From the NCBI RefSeq assembly GCF_028640845.1, contig NC_080544.1, forward strand, positions 55,961,211 through 56,025,210: DNA of 64,000 bases, read 5' to 3'. A program made the translations under genes and the position numbers. The notes beneath the pieces are model-generated. The model ran no database searches. It saw only the letters and a program-made list of their open reading frames with translations, and was not told where the DNA came from. The stretch comes from Ahaetulla prasina. Taxonomy: Eukaryota; Chordata; Lepidosauria; Squamata; Colubridae. Below are positions 11,361 through 22,325 of this stretch, piece after piece (position 1 is the first letter of the stretch; each line of letters begins with the position of its first letter).

Positions 11361-13249
11361 TCAGGCCAGCCCCGCTTGGTGAAAAAAGAAGGTCTTGAGC
11401 TCGTGCTTAAAGGTCCGAAGATCAGGGAGAAGACGGAGTCCCATCGGCAGCTCTTTCCACAGGGCTGGGGCCCCCACAGAGAATGCTCTTCCCCTGGGGG
11501 CCGCCAGCCGACATTGGTTGGCTGACGGCACCCTAAAGAGGCCCTCCCTGTGGGAGCGCACTGGACGCACTGGATGATGGGAGGTAACTGGCGGCAGCAG
11601 GCGGTCCCGTAGATATCTCGGTCCCATGCCATGGAGTGCTTTAAAGGTGATGATCAACACCTTGAAGCGCACCACCGGCAATCAGTGCAGCCTGCGCAGG
11701 AGAGGTGTTACATGGGAGCTACGCGGTGCTCCCTCAATCCCCCGCGCAGCCGCATTCTGTACCAGTTGGAGCCTCCGGGTGCTCTTCAAGGGGAGCCCCA
11801 TGCAGAGAGCATTGCAGTAATCCAGACGGGAAGTGACGAGGGCATGAGTGACTGTGCATAACGAGTCCCGGTCCAGGAAAAGGCGCAATTGGTGAATCAG
11901 GCGAACCTGATAAAAAGCTCCCCTGGCGACGGCCGTCAGATGGTCTTCTAAAGACAGTTGTGCATCCAGGAGAATGCCTAAATTGTGCACCGATGTCGGA
12001 GTCTGTTCATCCCCATCCAGACCCGAACGGCCTCAAGACACCGAGTCATCACATCGAGGGCTTCGTTGGGGTGGTTCGGGGTGGAAATGTACAGCTGAGT
12101 ATCATCAGCGTAAAGCTGACAACTCACCCCAAAACTACGGATGATCTTCCCCAGCAGCTTCATATAAATGTTGAACAGGAGAGGCGAGAGAATCGACCCC
12201 TGCGGCACCCCACAAGTGAGTTGCCTAGCAGTCGATCTCTGCCCCCCTGTCAACACCGTCTGCGAACGGTCGGAGAGGTAGGAGGAGAACCACCGCAAAA
12301 CGGTGCCTCCCACCCCCAAACCCCCCAACCGTCGCAGCAAGATACCATGGTCGATGGTATCAAACGCCGCTGACAAATCTAACAGGACAATAACAGAGGA
12401 ACAGTCTCTGTCCCGTGCCCTCCAGAGATCATCAACCAACGCGACCAAAGCCGTCTCTGTGCTGTACCCAGGCCTGAAGCCGGACTGGTACGGGTCTAGA
12501 TAAACAACTTCCTCCAGGTACCGGGGAAGCTGCCAAGCCACCACATTCTCAACAACCTTCGTCAAAAAGCGGAGGTTGGAGACGGGACGATAATTAGCCA
12601 AAATAACTGGGTCCAGGGAAGGCTTCTTAAGGAGGGGCCTCATCACCGCCTCTTTCAAGGCGGCTGGGAAGACTCCCTCCATCAAAGAAGCACTGGTAAT
12701 TCCCTGGAGCCAGCCTCGTGTAATCTCCTGGGTGGCCAGTACCAGCCAGGAGGGACACGGGTCCAATAAACATGTGGTGGCATTCAGCCTCCCCAGTATC
12801 CTGTCCATGTCATCGGGAGTCACAGAGTCGAACTCAGCCCAAACAATATTCTCAAGACGTGCCTGGATCCACACAATCAGTGTCCAGCCCGTCCCGGATC
12901 TGAGTGATTTTATCGTGCTGATACCTTCCAAATTCCTCAGCACGTCCCTGTAAGGGGTCTTCCCGACCCCCTGAAACAGAAGGGAGCGGGTCACCCTAAA
13001 CAAGGCGGCTGGGCGGTTATCTGCCGATGCTATAAGGGCAGAAAAGTATTCTTGCTTCGCCGTCCCTATTGCCACGAGATAGGCCTGAATATGTGACCGC
13101 ACTAGTGTTCGGTCAGATTCGGAACGGCTGGCTCTCCAAGCGCTCTCTAGGCGTCTTTTCTGGCACTTCATCTCTCTCAGCTCCTCAGTAAACCGAGGAG
13201 CCGGTCGAGAGCAGCGGGTCAGAGGCCACAAAGGCACGATGCGGTCCAA
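11361..13249 (-). pseudogene. L2-like reverse transcriptase pseudogene
   Basis: The first open block (13249-11978) holds RT motifs in order: NYRPVSNL, LDLSAAFDTIDH, CGVPQGSILSPLLFN, and the catalytic YADD at 12101-12112. The second frame (11990-11361) carries the conserved C-terminus: LDYCNAL.MGLPLKSTRRLQ, QNAAAR, GPRYLRDRL, RAFSVGAP.LW. At the junction near 11980 about 35 residues (the NPSKTEW region kept in the 22547 copy) are missing, with a frameshift and a further stop at 11682. It is not functional. Confidence 0.85.
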
Positions 13250-13395
13250 TGCCCCCGCCGTTTCCCAGGCGGCAACGACTTATTCAGCCGAGCCGTGGGC
13301 CAGATCTTCAGGAATCGGCCCAAGCTCCGTCAGGAACCTACTCGGGTCCATCAGGCGCCTGGGACGGAACCACCAGACTGGCTCCGTCTCCCTGC

Positions 13396-13450
13396 AGAGA
13401 GGAATGGGGTGAGGTCAACAGTAGACACTCTTAGGTTAAAACTTAGGTAT
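13396..13450 (-). mobile_element. Rex1-like LINE (R2, right part)
   Basis: 'gaggaatggggtgaggtcaa' followed by cagtagacactcttaggttaaa matches the ORF end/3' UTR junction of the intact copies (41366, 49180, 28985). It is the continuation of 10901-11044 after the L2-like insertion. Confidence 0.75.
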
Positions 13451-13504
13451 ATGACCCCAGCAGGTCACTTGAGGCTTGAAGCAATCCCAACTGTCCTGCT
13501 AAAG

Positions 13505-13639
13505 CATGGGTGTCAATCTCAATGGCGTCACAGGCCAGATTGTGATGTATCACAACATTTTTTTGCCTTTGCGGAGCCATGTTGGGCATGGCCTGCATGT
13601 GACATATCTGGCCCATGGACGGCCAGTTTGACAGGCCTG
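13505..13639. mobile_element. hAT-like MITE, CAGGGGTGTCAA-TIR family, copy 2
   Basis: Termini are CATGGGTGTCAA and TTTGACAGGCCTG. A perfect 8-bp target-site duplication, tgctaaag, flanks it (13497-13504 and 13640-13647). The interior (catggcctgcatgtgaca, ctggcccatgg) matches the other family members. Confidence 0.85.
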
Positions 13640-13721
13640 TGCTAAAGTAAGGAAGTACCTATAGGCAATAGTAATATAGGTTCTGTAGAAGGATTATTAC
13701 TTCTGAGACAGTAGCAAACTA

Positions 13722-14372
13722 TTGTTTTCTAATGCATGGGCGAAGCGAAAGATAAACAACTGCCATAATTTAACAAGAAAACCCATGAATAGAAAATATA
13801 AAATGATTGATGATATAGTGCGAGTGATGAGGCCTTCAGATGAGATGACACTCAACATGCTATTGAAGATCTTTTGGAATAATTATTATGGTATAATGTG
13901 GCTAGATTAAAGCCCTTGGGACATATAGTTGCTCTTGTTACCATGCAGGAATTTTTTTTTTGAAAATGTACAATTGGAACATACAATGTAAGAAGCATGA
14001 ATTTGGGAAAGCTCAAAGCAGTGAAAGATGAAATGAATGGATTATATATTACATCCTAGGCATTAATGAATTGATGGAGGGGAGGGGAAGGTTAATGAGT
14101 TTTATGAACAAATTATATCCAAACTTGACAGAACATGTAAGCAAGATGTGCTGCTTGTGATTGAAGACTGGAATGTCAAAATTAAAAGCATTTAGGAAGA
14201 AAATAAAGTTGGACTACATGGCCTAGGCCCTAGGAAACCAATATTAAGCAAAACACTTTATCAATTGTTTCCAATCAATGCATCATTGCTATACTCTTTT
14301 TCTACATTCTGAATGATGTCACATGCACACCAAACTGGTATTGACCTTGCAGCATGACAAACTGATACTGAT
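13722..14372 (+). mobile_element. BovB (RTE) LINE endonuclease relic
   Basis: Broken frames from about 13968 read NVRSMNLGKLKAVKDEM, then EDWNVKI and GIDLAA, corresponding to the start (W-N-V-R-S-M-N), the GDWN box and the IDY region of the BovB endonuclease. Intervening sequence is deleted and stops are frequent. Upstream 13722-13910 may belong to the same element, but I cannot prove it. Confidence 0.65.
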
Positions 14373-15255
14373 AAAAAATCATTTTAATAAAAGTAACAAC
14401 AGTCTATGAGTACTTTTATGTGGATAGGTTTTTGCTTATGTATGGCTCATGTAGTAGTTCTTTCAAATTGTTCTAATTACTTATAATATGATTCAGGAGG
14501 AATAGAATGAATTTGTACTAAAAGTTTTTGCTAGACTTCTCAAATATTTACTGTATGACACCAATAGCCTGCTCAGTATACAAGCATATATGAATAATAC
14601 CAGTTTGTACTTTTTATAGCTTTATCTACCAACAGTCACATATCTATCTAGATTTAGAATGCAATTTACACTATATGAAAATGAAAAAGGTCATCTGAGA
14701 AATGCATTGATAAGAAAGATAATTTTCTGTAATTCAGAGACAGTTCTGAAGTTCAGGCTCCATAATTTTCTTGGTACAGCAAATGAATTTGCGTAATATA
14801 TTTGCTAATGTGATCACATAAGAATCCCATTATCTGAAAAAGAGGAAAAGAAGAGAATTAATCATTAAAACAGCCTTAAGGATGTGGAAATGATGCCTAT
14901 CTTCCCCTTTAAACAATCAATCAGTCAAGAGATTAATTTTAAAACTCCAAATGATCAAAATCATTGAAATTTGAACAATAACAAATTTGTTTCTCAGATT
15001 CAGAAGTTCTGTCCTGGACTGAAGCAAGAAAGGAATATTACCCTGATATAAGTTTATGGACTTTGCAAGGTGCATTCTCATCTTATTTTTCTTTCAAAAA
15101 ATCATCATGAGACGTTCTTTGTCTTCCCCAGATAGCCCCATAAGAAACCTTTGAAACAGTGTAAGAACTGCAGTTCTGATGTTTGTATTTACACTGCCCA
15201 GAAACTACAGAGTGGTACTGACTCCACAGCTTAGTTGGAGTATAAGAGATTATAT
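14373..15255. other. Intronic sequence, nothing recognised
   Basis: AT-rich. No supported feature. Confidence 0.45.
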
Positions 15256-15263
15256 GCCTGTTG

Positions 15264-15467
15264 CGGTGATGGGTTTCTACCGATTCACCCCAGTTTGGTA
15301 GTGGCAGCTGCAGGATGCTCTGCCCACCCACCCAGACTTCATCACGGATGCTCTGCACATGTGCAGAAGGTTCTGCTCATGCGCAGAAGCGTCACGCATG
15401 AGCAAAGCAAGCACGCATGCACACGATTCCGAACCTAGGTAGCAAAGGTAAGTGGAACCCACTACTG
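15264..15467. mobile_element. 204-bp hAT-like MITE with CRGTRRTGGGTT termini
   Basis: The left end CGGTGATGGGTTTC and the reverse complement of the right end, CAGTAGTGGGTTCC, match at 11 of 14 positions. The flanking 8 bp are gcctgttg (15256-15263) and acctgttg (15468-15475), 7 of 8 identical. The interior has CG-rich short palindromes (tctgcacatgtgcaga, tgctcatgcgcaga) and no coding capacity. Confidence 0.8.
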
Positions 15468-15475
15468 ACCTGTTG

Positions 15476-16660
15476 GATCTCAAGTTATTTTTTTATAAAT
15501 GATGATAGACATTTGTTTATTTACATTTGCTGAAATTTAAGGCTCACATTTGAGATATTTTCAATTGTGGAGGAAAATAGTGAGCAAACTGCATTTTGTC
15601 TCAATATACCTTGCTCTTTTCAGGCTCAGAGTGTCTGAGTGAGTAGTACTTTCTTTCACAACATACTTTCATCAGCATGACAGCACAAAGTTCTTGGCAA
15701 AATAATAACAACAACAGCAACAACAACAACAGCAACAACAACACTGAAGACTGGATTAACTGAAATCCATATTGCAGTGCAGAATTATTCTTCAACTTTG
15801 GACAATTTAGGACATTTTAACATGTTTGTTTTGTTGCTGTCAACTGGATTACTTATCTGGATAGTGTCCTATTCACTCCTCTAATGTTTTGTAATATTTT
15901 GGCACTTGGCTTTTCAGTAAAAAAAAAATAAAAAACCATTATTTTGCAATCTCTATAGTTTGAGTGCACTACCCAAACTCACAATAGCATGTGAAATCAA
16001 AGGCTCTCATACAATCCTATGGAGTGACTGAGAATACTAATGCTGATTCTCAGCTATTAATTGCCTAATTATTGCTAAACATATTTCTAAACAATTGGTC
16101 CTTTGCTGCTTATTGCAACTCAAATTGTCTATCATATCCTGTGGCTCTAGAAGTTAATTCATTTTGGGATTTAATTTGAGAAAATCATTTTTTGTAAGTA
16201 ACTGCTAGAAAAGAGAGAATAATCAAGAATGATCTTGGGTCGCTATATACAGAGCAGTTGCACTGATCTAGCATCAGTGCTACACTGTTCTGTTCCCATG
16301 ACATCATCTGCCTTGGCAGCAAACCAATTTTCTTTGGCGCTGATAAAGCTCAAAAGACAAATCTTGTTTTCTTATTTTTGATGCTGACTCTCCATGCTTA
16401 TTGGGAGCAGACTGTTTTCCCACTTGTGGAAACTCTTCCATATCCCACTGTCTCAACTTAAGGCTTTCTAGTAACTTCATAGGGAGTCTTATCATTAAAT
16501 TCAGCATTAACTATTTTTTTTTAGTCTGTGTCTAATCCGTTTTCCATTATCGGCAAGAAGCTGTCCAGCTGAAATTGTTCCTTGATCATATAAACAGCAC
16601 GCATAGAATTGTTGTATCACTCCAGGTTCCCAGTCCCTAGGCTCATTAATGACCCATTAA
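15476..16660. other. Intronic sequence with a CAA/CAG-rich tract
   Basis: A (CAA)n tract with CAG interruptions lies at about 15705-15743. The minus-strand poly-leucine frame across it is an artefact of the repeat. Otherwise nothing recognised. Confidence 0.5.
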
Positions 16661-16661
16661 T

Positions 16662-16751
16662 CTTCCTTCCTTCCTTCCTTCCTTCCTTCCTTCCTTCCTT
16701 CCTTCCTTCCTTCCTTCCTTCCTTCCTTCTTTTCTTTTCTTTTCTTTTCTT
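16662..16751. repeat. (TTCC)n then (TTTTC)n microsatellite
   Basis: About 17 tetranucleotide units followed by several pentanucleotide units. The open frames on both strands here are repeat artefacts. Confidence 0.95.
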
Positions 16752-18050
16752 CTGGAACTGGGCAATTAAAACAGGTTCAATATTACGGTTGAAAGGTGGG
16801 GTTCTTTGTGTATTTTTCTCTGTCGTATGTACTGAAAGCATGGATAATTGTTCTAGAAGAGGGATGCTGTGTCTTAGATCTCTGCTAGATGCAACCTAAG
16901 TCCATATTCATGAGTAGCTAGCTTATCCTATCACACTCATGATTAATGTGGTTCAGTGAAGTCTGCCATTGTAGCTTGTAAATCATAGTTTATGGCTTGA
17001 TATGTTGTGCAAATCCAACCAAATAAATCATGGTTAATACAATATCCAAAGCCAGCAAATAAATCCATGGTTTCATGACTCATAACTTAGAAATTATAAA
17101 AGAACATGGAAAAAAACCTGAATAAACTGTAATTTCCATATAACATTTAAAAAATATTCTGAAATTTAAAGTTGGATCATAGCAGAAATAAAACCCTTTT
17201 ATTTTACCCTTTTTATACCCCAAATTTGTATATGCCTATAAATATCTTTTCCCTTAGAAAATAAGACATAGTTGAGGGAAAAAAGAAAAATAAATTGTAT
17301 GAATTAAGTAAACTAGGAACATGGTCTGAAATCAATATTTGGCTTGGGGAAACATTAACAAAATTCTCAGTGTTGATTTAGAACTCATATACTAAATATG
17401 TAACTGTCAAACCATTTCTAATAGACGGGTGAATTATAGTAATGACAATAATATAGATATATTGATTGATTATATGCCATCAAGCATGTGTTGACTTTAA
17501 TGGCCACATAGATTTATTTTATCCAGGGTAATCATATATTACTAGAAATATCAGTTAATGCATAAACCACATAGATATCCATAAGCTTGCCAAAAAAAAA
17601 CCAAAAAACAGAATAGTGACTCTTGAATTTATTACTTTTTTTAAAAAAAAATATGGCCAGCAGTATTGCATAAAACAGTGCTACGTGGTTAGCAAATAAT
17701 AAAAAAAAATTAAAATTCTAATGTGTCATTATTGCTATAAAAATACCTTCCCAAAATACTTTAAAAATGCTGGGTTGACTTCCCTTTATGCCAGAGTGTT
17801 TGATGGAAAAGAGAGATTTTCACAGCTTCTGGAAAGCAACTACGTTAGGGGTGTTCCTTATGTCAGGCAAGCACACAAGGGGCACAATTTGCATCATGTG
17901 ACAGTATATTTCTTTCACTTCCTTCCTTTGTGACTCTCATGGTGATGAAAGAGTCATCTATGATTTTACTTTAATAGAGTTACGTAGTTTAAATATATAG
18001 TTTTATATACCTTCTACTAGGTTTAATTATTGTGCACAAATTCATCACTC
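16752..18050. other. Intronic sequence, nothing recognised
   Basis: AT-rich, no supported feature. The frame 17721-17933 has no recognisable domain. Confidence 0.45.
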
Positions 18051-18054
18051 ATTC

Positions 18055-18113
<59 letters not shown>

Positions 18114-18404
18114 TTGTTTCAATTTCTATACCGCCTTTCTCCCAAAGGACTCAGGGCGGTTTACAGCCAAAGTAAAGACAGTTAGTACAATTTTTAGGAC
18201 CAGTTTAAAAGGAAAATGTAGAGTTGGTTGAAGAACTTAAAACCAATAAAACCCCTTATTAAAACCCCACTAGGCCAGTCCTGCACGGTGAAACAAAAAT
18301 GTTTTCAGCTCGCGTCGAAAGGTCTGAAGATCAGGTAGTTGACGGATACCTGGTGGTAACTTGTTCCAGAGGATTGGTGCCCCCACAGAGAAGGCCCATT
18401 CTTA
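18051..18404 (-). mobile_element. L2-like LINE 3' end, short 5'-truncated copy
   Basis: A (TTTA)n tail (18055-18115) is followed by ataccgcctttctccc...actcagggcgg. The last ~100 nt correspond, on the minus strand, to the ORF end (..LW/NKLPPG..., QLPDLQTF...). The order is the same as in 11045 and 22326, but only ~350 bp are retained. Confidence 0.85.
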
Positions 18405-18850
18405 AACTATGTTCAGGATGTCTTTATGAATTTTGTTTCTTTGCTACATGGAAGAATTACTATAGGGGTGCTTTTGTAAGCCTGGATCAATGCATACCTT
18501 TTCAAAAATACTTAGAGACAAAAACTATGCAAAATTTAATTATCATTTTTGAATTTAACAGTTTAAATTAATATATTTTAAATTTAAAGATAATGAGCAA
18601 AAATTGTTTTTTCCCCCTCTTATTTCCAGAGAATTATTCATTTTTAGATAACCTCTTAATCATGTCAGAAGAATATCCAAACTATATCTGAATACCAAAA
18701 CCTATAATTAATATTTTCTACCGATATCTATTTCATTTCCTCACTTGATTAGGAAATGTATTGTAACAAAATTAGATATGTCTTCTTTGGATTTAATATT
18801 TGAATGTGTTACCAAGCTGATACATGTCTAAATATCTAAAACTCATGAGT
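18405..18850. other. Intronic sequence, nothing recognised
   Basis: AT-rich sequence between an L2-like LINE end and the start of the 1.36-kb tandem duplication. Confidence 0.45.
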
Positions 18851-20211
18851 GACATTTATTGGTATCCTATGCCTATAACCTCCTATAATTTTGATAATCG
18901 TTAGACTTATGGAATTGGCAATATCACTTAAACTTATATACTTTCTCATAGTGCTATACTCCTCTGGGCAGTTCTATTTTCAGTATATACCCTTATACTA
19001 GTGGGTAACTGTTGGCTTACTCTATATAATAATCAGTACTAAATAAACCTTAGTAAGTTAGGTTCACATATCATATTAAGCAACAAATCATGATATACAA
19101 GCAACAATGATAATTCATAGTTCACAAGTGAACTAGTCATTTGATGATATGAACTCTTTTCCATCATGCTACAATGTTTGTTTTTTTGTTTTTTGTTTTT
19201 TTTTGTTTACATTTATACCCCGCCCTTCTCCGAAGACTCAGGGCGGCTTACAATGTATAGGGCAATAGTCTCATTCTATTTGTATATATTTACAAAGTCA
19301 ACTTATTGCCCCCCCAACAATCTGGGTCCTCATTTTACCTACCTTATAAAGGATGGAAGGCTGAGTCAACCTTGGGCCGGGCTCGAACCTGCAGTAATTG
19401 CAGGCTTTGTGTTCTTAATAACAGGCCTTACCAGGCAGAGCTAAACCGGCCCTATGTTTGGCTATATTGTTCATGTAACCATATAAGTGACACAGTTATA
19501 TGAATTTCAGCTAGATAATATTTGATTTAGAGAAAGGGTTCAATGATGTGGAAAAGCTAGATATCATCAGACCCACCTGAATTATTGGGGTTTTCATTCT
19601 TTCACACAAATGCAAGTATTAATGCACATAGATACAGAAGATGCATAGAACATCTGTGGATAACACAGAGATTGGTTCTATTACATGTTTTACAAAATAT
19701 AGCACTCCTTCTTAACTTTGAGCCACTGCATTTTCTCCCAAGAATACTATTTTTTTCCTCTTGACAAAATCTCAAGAGAAAGAGTGGCTGGTAAAGTGGA
19801 GATTTAAACAAAGTATGTCTAGTTCTGATAAACATTTTAACCATTATATTAATATCTTGTGGCTTTGGGTTGTATAAAAAAGTAGCAGGCCACTACAATG
19901 TGTAGTGAACTTCATGCATAATTCATTGTTATTCTTCCTCTTCTAGGGGTAGAAAATTAGAATTAGAAAATTAGAAAGGAAAATGCTACTTCTCGGTGGG
20001 CTTTGGTACAATTTTTCAAGGCTTCAGGTTGCAAAAAATAAAATAGTTGGGGGTTGTGTGGTGTCTTACCTGGAATTTACCTGGAATTTCTAAAACTGGT
20101 ATGCTGACATAAGGTCATTTTACTATGATGAATTTCTATAAATCCTATGTTTAATTCAAGGCCTGATTCATTTTTTGATGTTTTAAATGGGAGAAAGTAA
20201 GGAAGAGGAGA
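18851..20211. repeat. Tandem duplication unit 1 (1361 bp)
   Basis: It starts at gacatttattggtatcctat and ends at ggaagaggaga, where the same start recurs at 20212. It carries one minus-strand SINE (19181-19453). The copies differ by a few substitutions and a 14-nt deletion, so the duplication is recent. Confidence 0.9.
19181..19453 (-). mobile_element. tRNA-derived SINE with a CR1/L2-like tail (S1)
   Basis: On the minus strand the head reads GGCCGGTTTAGCTCTGCCTGG...GGTTCGAGCCC, giving A- and B-box-like pol III promoter elements. A body (ggttgactcagccttccatc, ggtaggtaaaatgaggaccc) follows, with a 3' end ccgccctgagtcttcgg...gggcgg resembling the L2-like LINE tail. The LINE presumably mobilises it. 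Candidate 7-bp flanks atgtttg lie at 19174-19180 and 19454-19460. Confidence 0.85.
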
Positions 20212-21564
20212 GACATTTATTGGTATCCTATGCCTATAACCTCCTATAATTTTGATAATCGTTAGACTTATGGAATTGGCAATATCACTTAAACTTATAT
20301 ACTTTCTCATAGTGCTATACTCCTCTGGGCAGTTCTATTTTCAGTATATACCCTTATACTAGTGGGTAACTGTTGGCTTACTCTATATAATAATCAGTAC
20401 TAAATAAACCTTAGTAAGTTAGGTTCACATATCATATTAAGCAACAAATCATGATATACAAGCAACAATGATAATTCATAGTTCACAAGTGAACTAGTCA
20501 TTTGATGATATGAACTCTTTTCCATCATGCTACAATGTTTGTTTTTTTGTTTTTTGTTTTTTTTTGTTTACATTTATACCCCGCCCTTCTCCGAAGACTC
20601 AGGGCGGCTTACAATGTATAGGGCAATAGTCTCATTCTATTTGTATATATTTACAAAGTCAACTTATTGCCCCCCCAACAATCTGGGTCCTCATTTTACC
20701 TACCTTATAAAGGATGGAAGGCTGAGTCAACCTTGGGCCAGTAATTGCAGGCTTCTGTGTTCTTAATAACAGGCCTTACCAGGCAGAGCTAAACCGGCCC
20801 TATGTTTGGCTATATTGTTCATGTAACCATATAAGTGACACAGTTATATGAATTTCAGCTAGATAATATTTGATTTAGAGAAAGGGTTCAATGATGTGGA
20901 CAAGCTAGATATCATCAGACCCACCTGAATTATTGGGGTTTTCATTCTTTCACACAAATGCAGGTATTAATGCACATAGATACAGAAGATGCATAGAACA
21001 TCTGTGGATAACACAGAGATTGGTTCTATTACATGTTTTACAAAATATAGCACTCCTTCTTAACTTTGAGCCACTGCATTTTCTCCCAAGAATACTATAT
21101 TTTTCCTCTTGACAAAATCTCAAGAGAAAGAGTGGCTGGTAAAGTGGAGATTTAAACAAAGTATGTCTAGTTCTGATAAACATTTTAACCATTATATTAA
21201 TATCTTGTGGCTTTGGGTTGTATAAAAAAGTAGCAGGCCACTACAATGTGTAGTGAACTTCATGCATAATTCATTGTTATTCTTCCTCTTCTAGGGGTAG
21301 AAAATTAGAATTAGAAAATTAGAAAGGAAAATGCTACTTCTCGGTGGGCTTTGGTACAATTTTTCAAGGCTTCAGGTTGCAAAAAATAAAATAGTTGGGG
21401 GTTGTGTGGTGTCTTACCTGGAATTTACCTGGAATTTCTAAAACTGGTATGCTGACATAAGGTCATTTTACTATGATGAATTTCTATAAATCCTATGTTT
21501 AATTCAAGGCCTGATTCATTTTTTGATGTTTTAAATGGGAGAAAGTAAGGGAAGAGGAGAGACA
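20212..21564. repeat. Tandem duplication unit 2
   Basis: Near-identical second copy of 18851-20211, offset 1361 bp, falling to 1348 bp after the indel in its SINE. The outer breakpoints share only 'gaca' (18851 and 21561), pointing to microhomology-mediated or replication-based duplication. Confidence 0.9.
20542..20801 (-). mobile_element. tRNA-derived SINE, duplicated copy lacking the B box (S2)
   Basis: Copy of S1 within the second duplication unit. A 14-nt deletion after 'ccttgggcc' removes the ggctcgaacc core, which is the B box on the minus strand. This copy would therefore be expected to lose pol III promoter activity. Confidence 0.85.
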
Positions 21565-22325
21565 AATGCCTATTTTCTGTGCCCTTAATAGATTTTGAAA
21601 TTGTAGTGTAAAATAAGGTGCTAGTGGTGGGGAGGGGTAATGATAAAAGTATTCGTCCATTTTTTTCATTCTGTATAGTCTACTGTGATTTTTACCTACA
21701 ATTATGGTTTATTATTTCATCCGAAGTGTATTTTATTTTGATACAGTGTGTCTAATAGGGGTTATGTTAGTATACATCCCAGTAGAAATTACGGCTGGCA
21801 AAGAGGCAAATTATGTTCATGTTGTATTATTAAGGATTGGGGAAAAAGAAAATTCATCAGCGGAAACACAGAAATCAATTCTATATGAAATTCTATGTAG
21901 CCAAGAAACCTCAATTCCTTCTATGCATCTTGGAAATTGCAATGACCTAGCAATCTAAATAGACATGCACAACTATTTATATTTGGGTAGTGAGATTTTT
22001 TTCCAAGTCAGAGAATTTGTCAATCATTTATACAAATGATTGAACAATATTGCATTAATGCAGTACGAAAGTTTTCAGACTGTGCCACATATTTGAACCA
22101 TATGGAATCATGACTTCGTTAGCTGTACATACATGGTATATTTTGTGGTAATAGAACATATATTACTGCACAAATATAATATTGCTACTTTTGCATGTAT
22201 TTGTCTATAATGTTCTATATTTTTTCAGAGTATAAGAACCGGTATGATGAACAACACTATCTAAAGTTAAGTCTACAAGATATTCTATCAGTAATTTCCA
22301 GGAACATGTTATTTGATGGGGTTTT
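21565..22325. other. Intronic sequence, nothing recognised
   Basis: The open frame 21704-21958 has no recognisable domain and no supported splice context. Confidence 0.45.

Larger units (their letters stand above)
11045..13395 (-). mobile_element. L2-like LINE, 5'-truncated, nested in R2
   Basis: The minus-strand element consists of a reverse transcriptase, a short 3' UTR with the hairpin-like ccgccctgagt..gagaagggcgg (about 11161-11195), and a (TAAA)n tail at 11045-11154. The endonuclease domain is missing, so it is 5'-truncated. The flanking Rex1-like LINE continues on both sides, which shows that insertion was into a pre-existing element. Confidence 0.85.

Noticed and set aside
11960..12953. 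Plus-strand open frames of 66-137 residues
   Set aside because: They are antisense shadows of the L2-like reverse transcriptase on the minus strand, which has the real motifs.
19181..19453. Possible functional tRNA gene
   Set aside because: The A/B-box-like head is joined to a SINE body and LINE-like tail, and the same unit recurs at six places.
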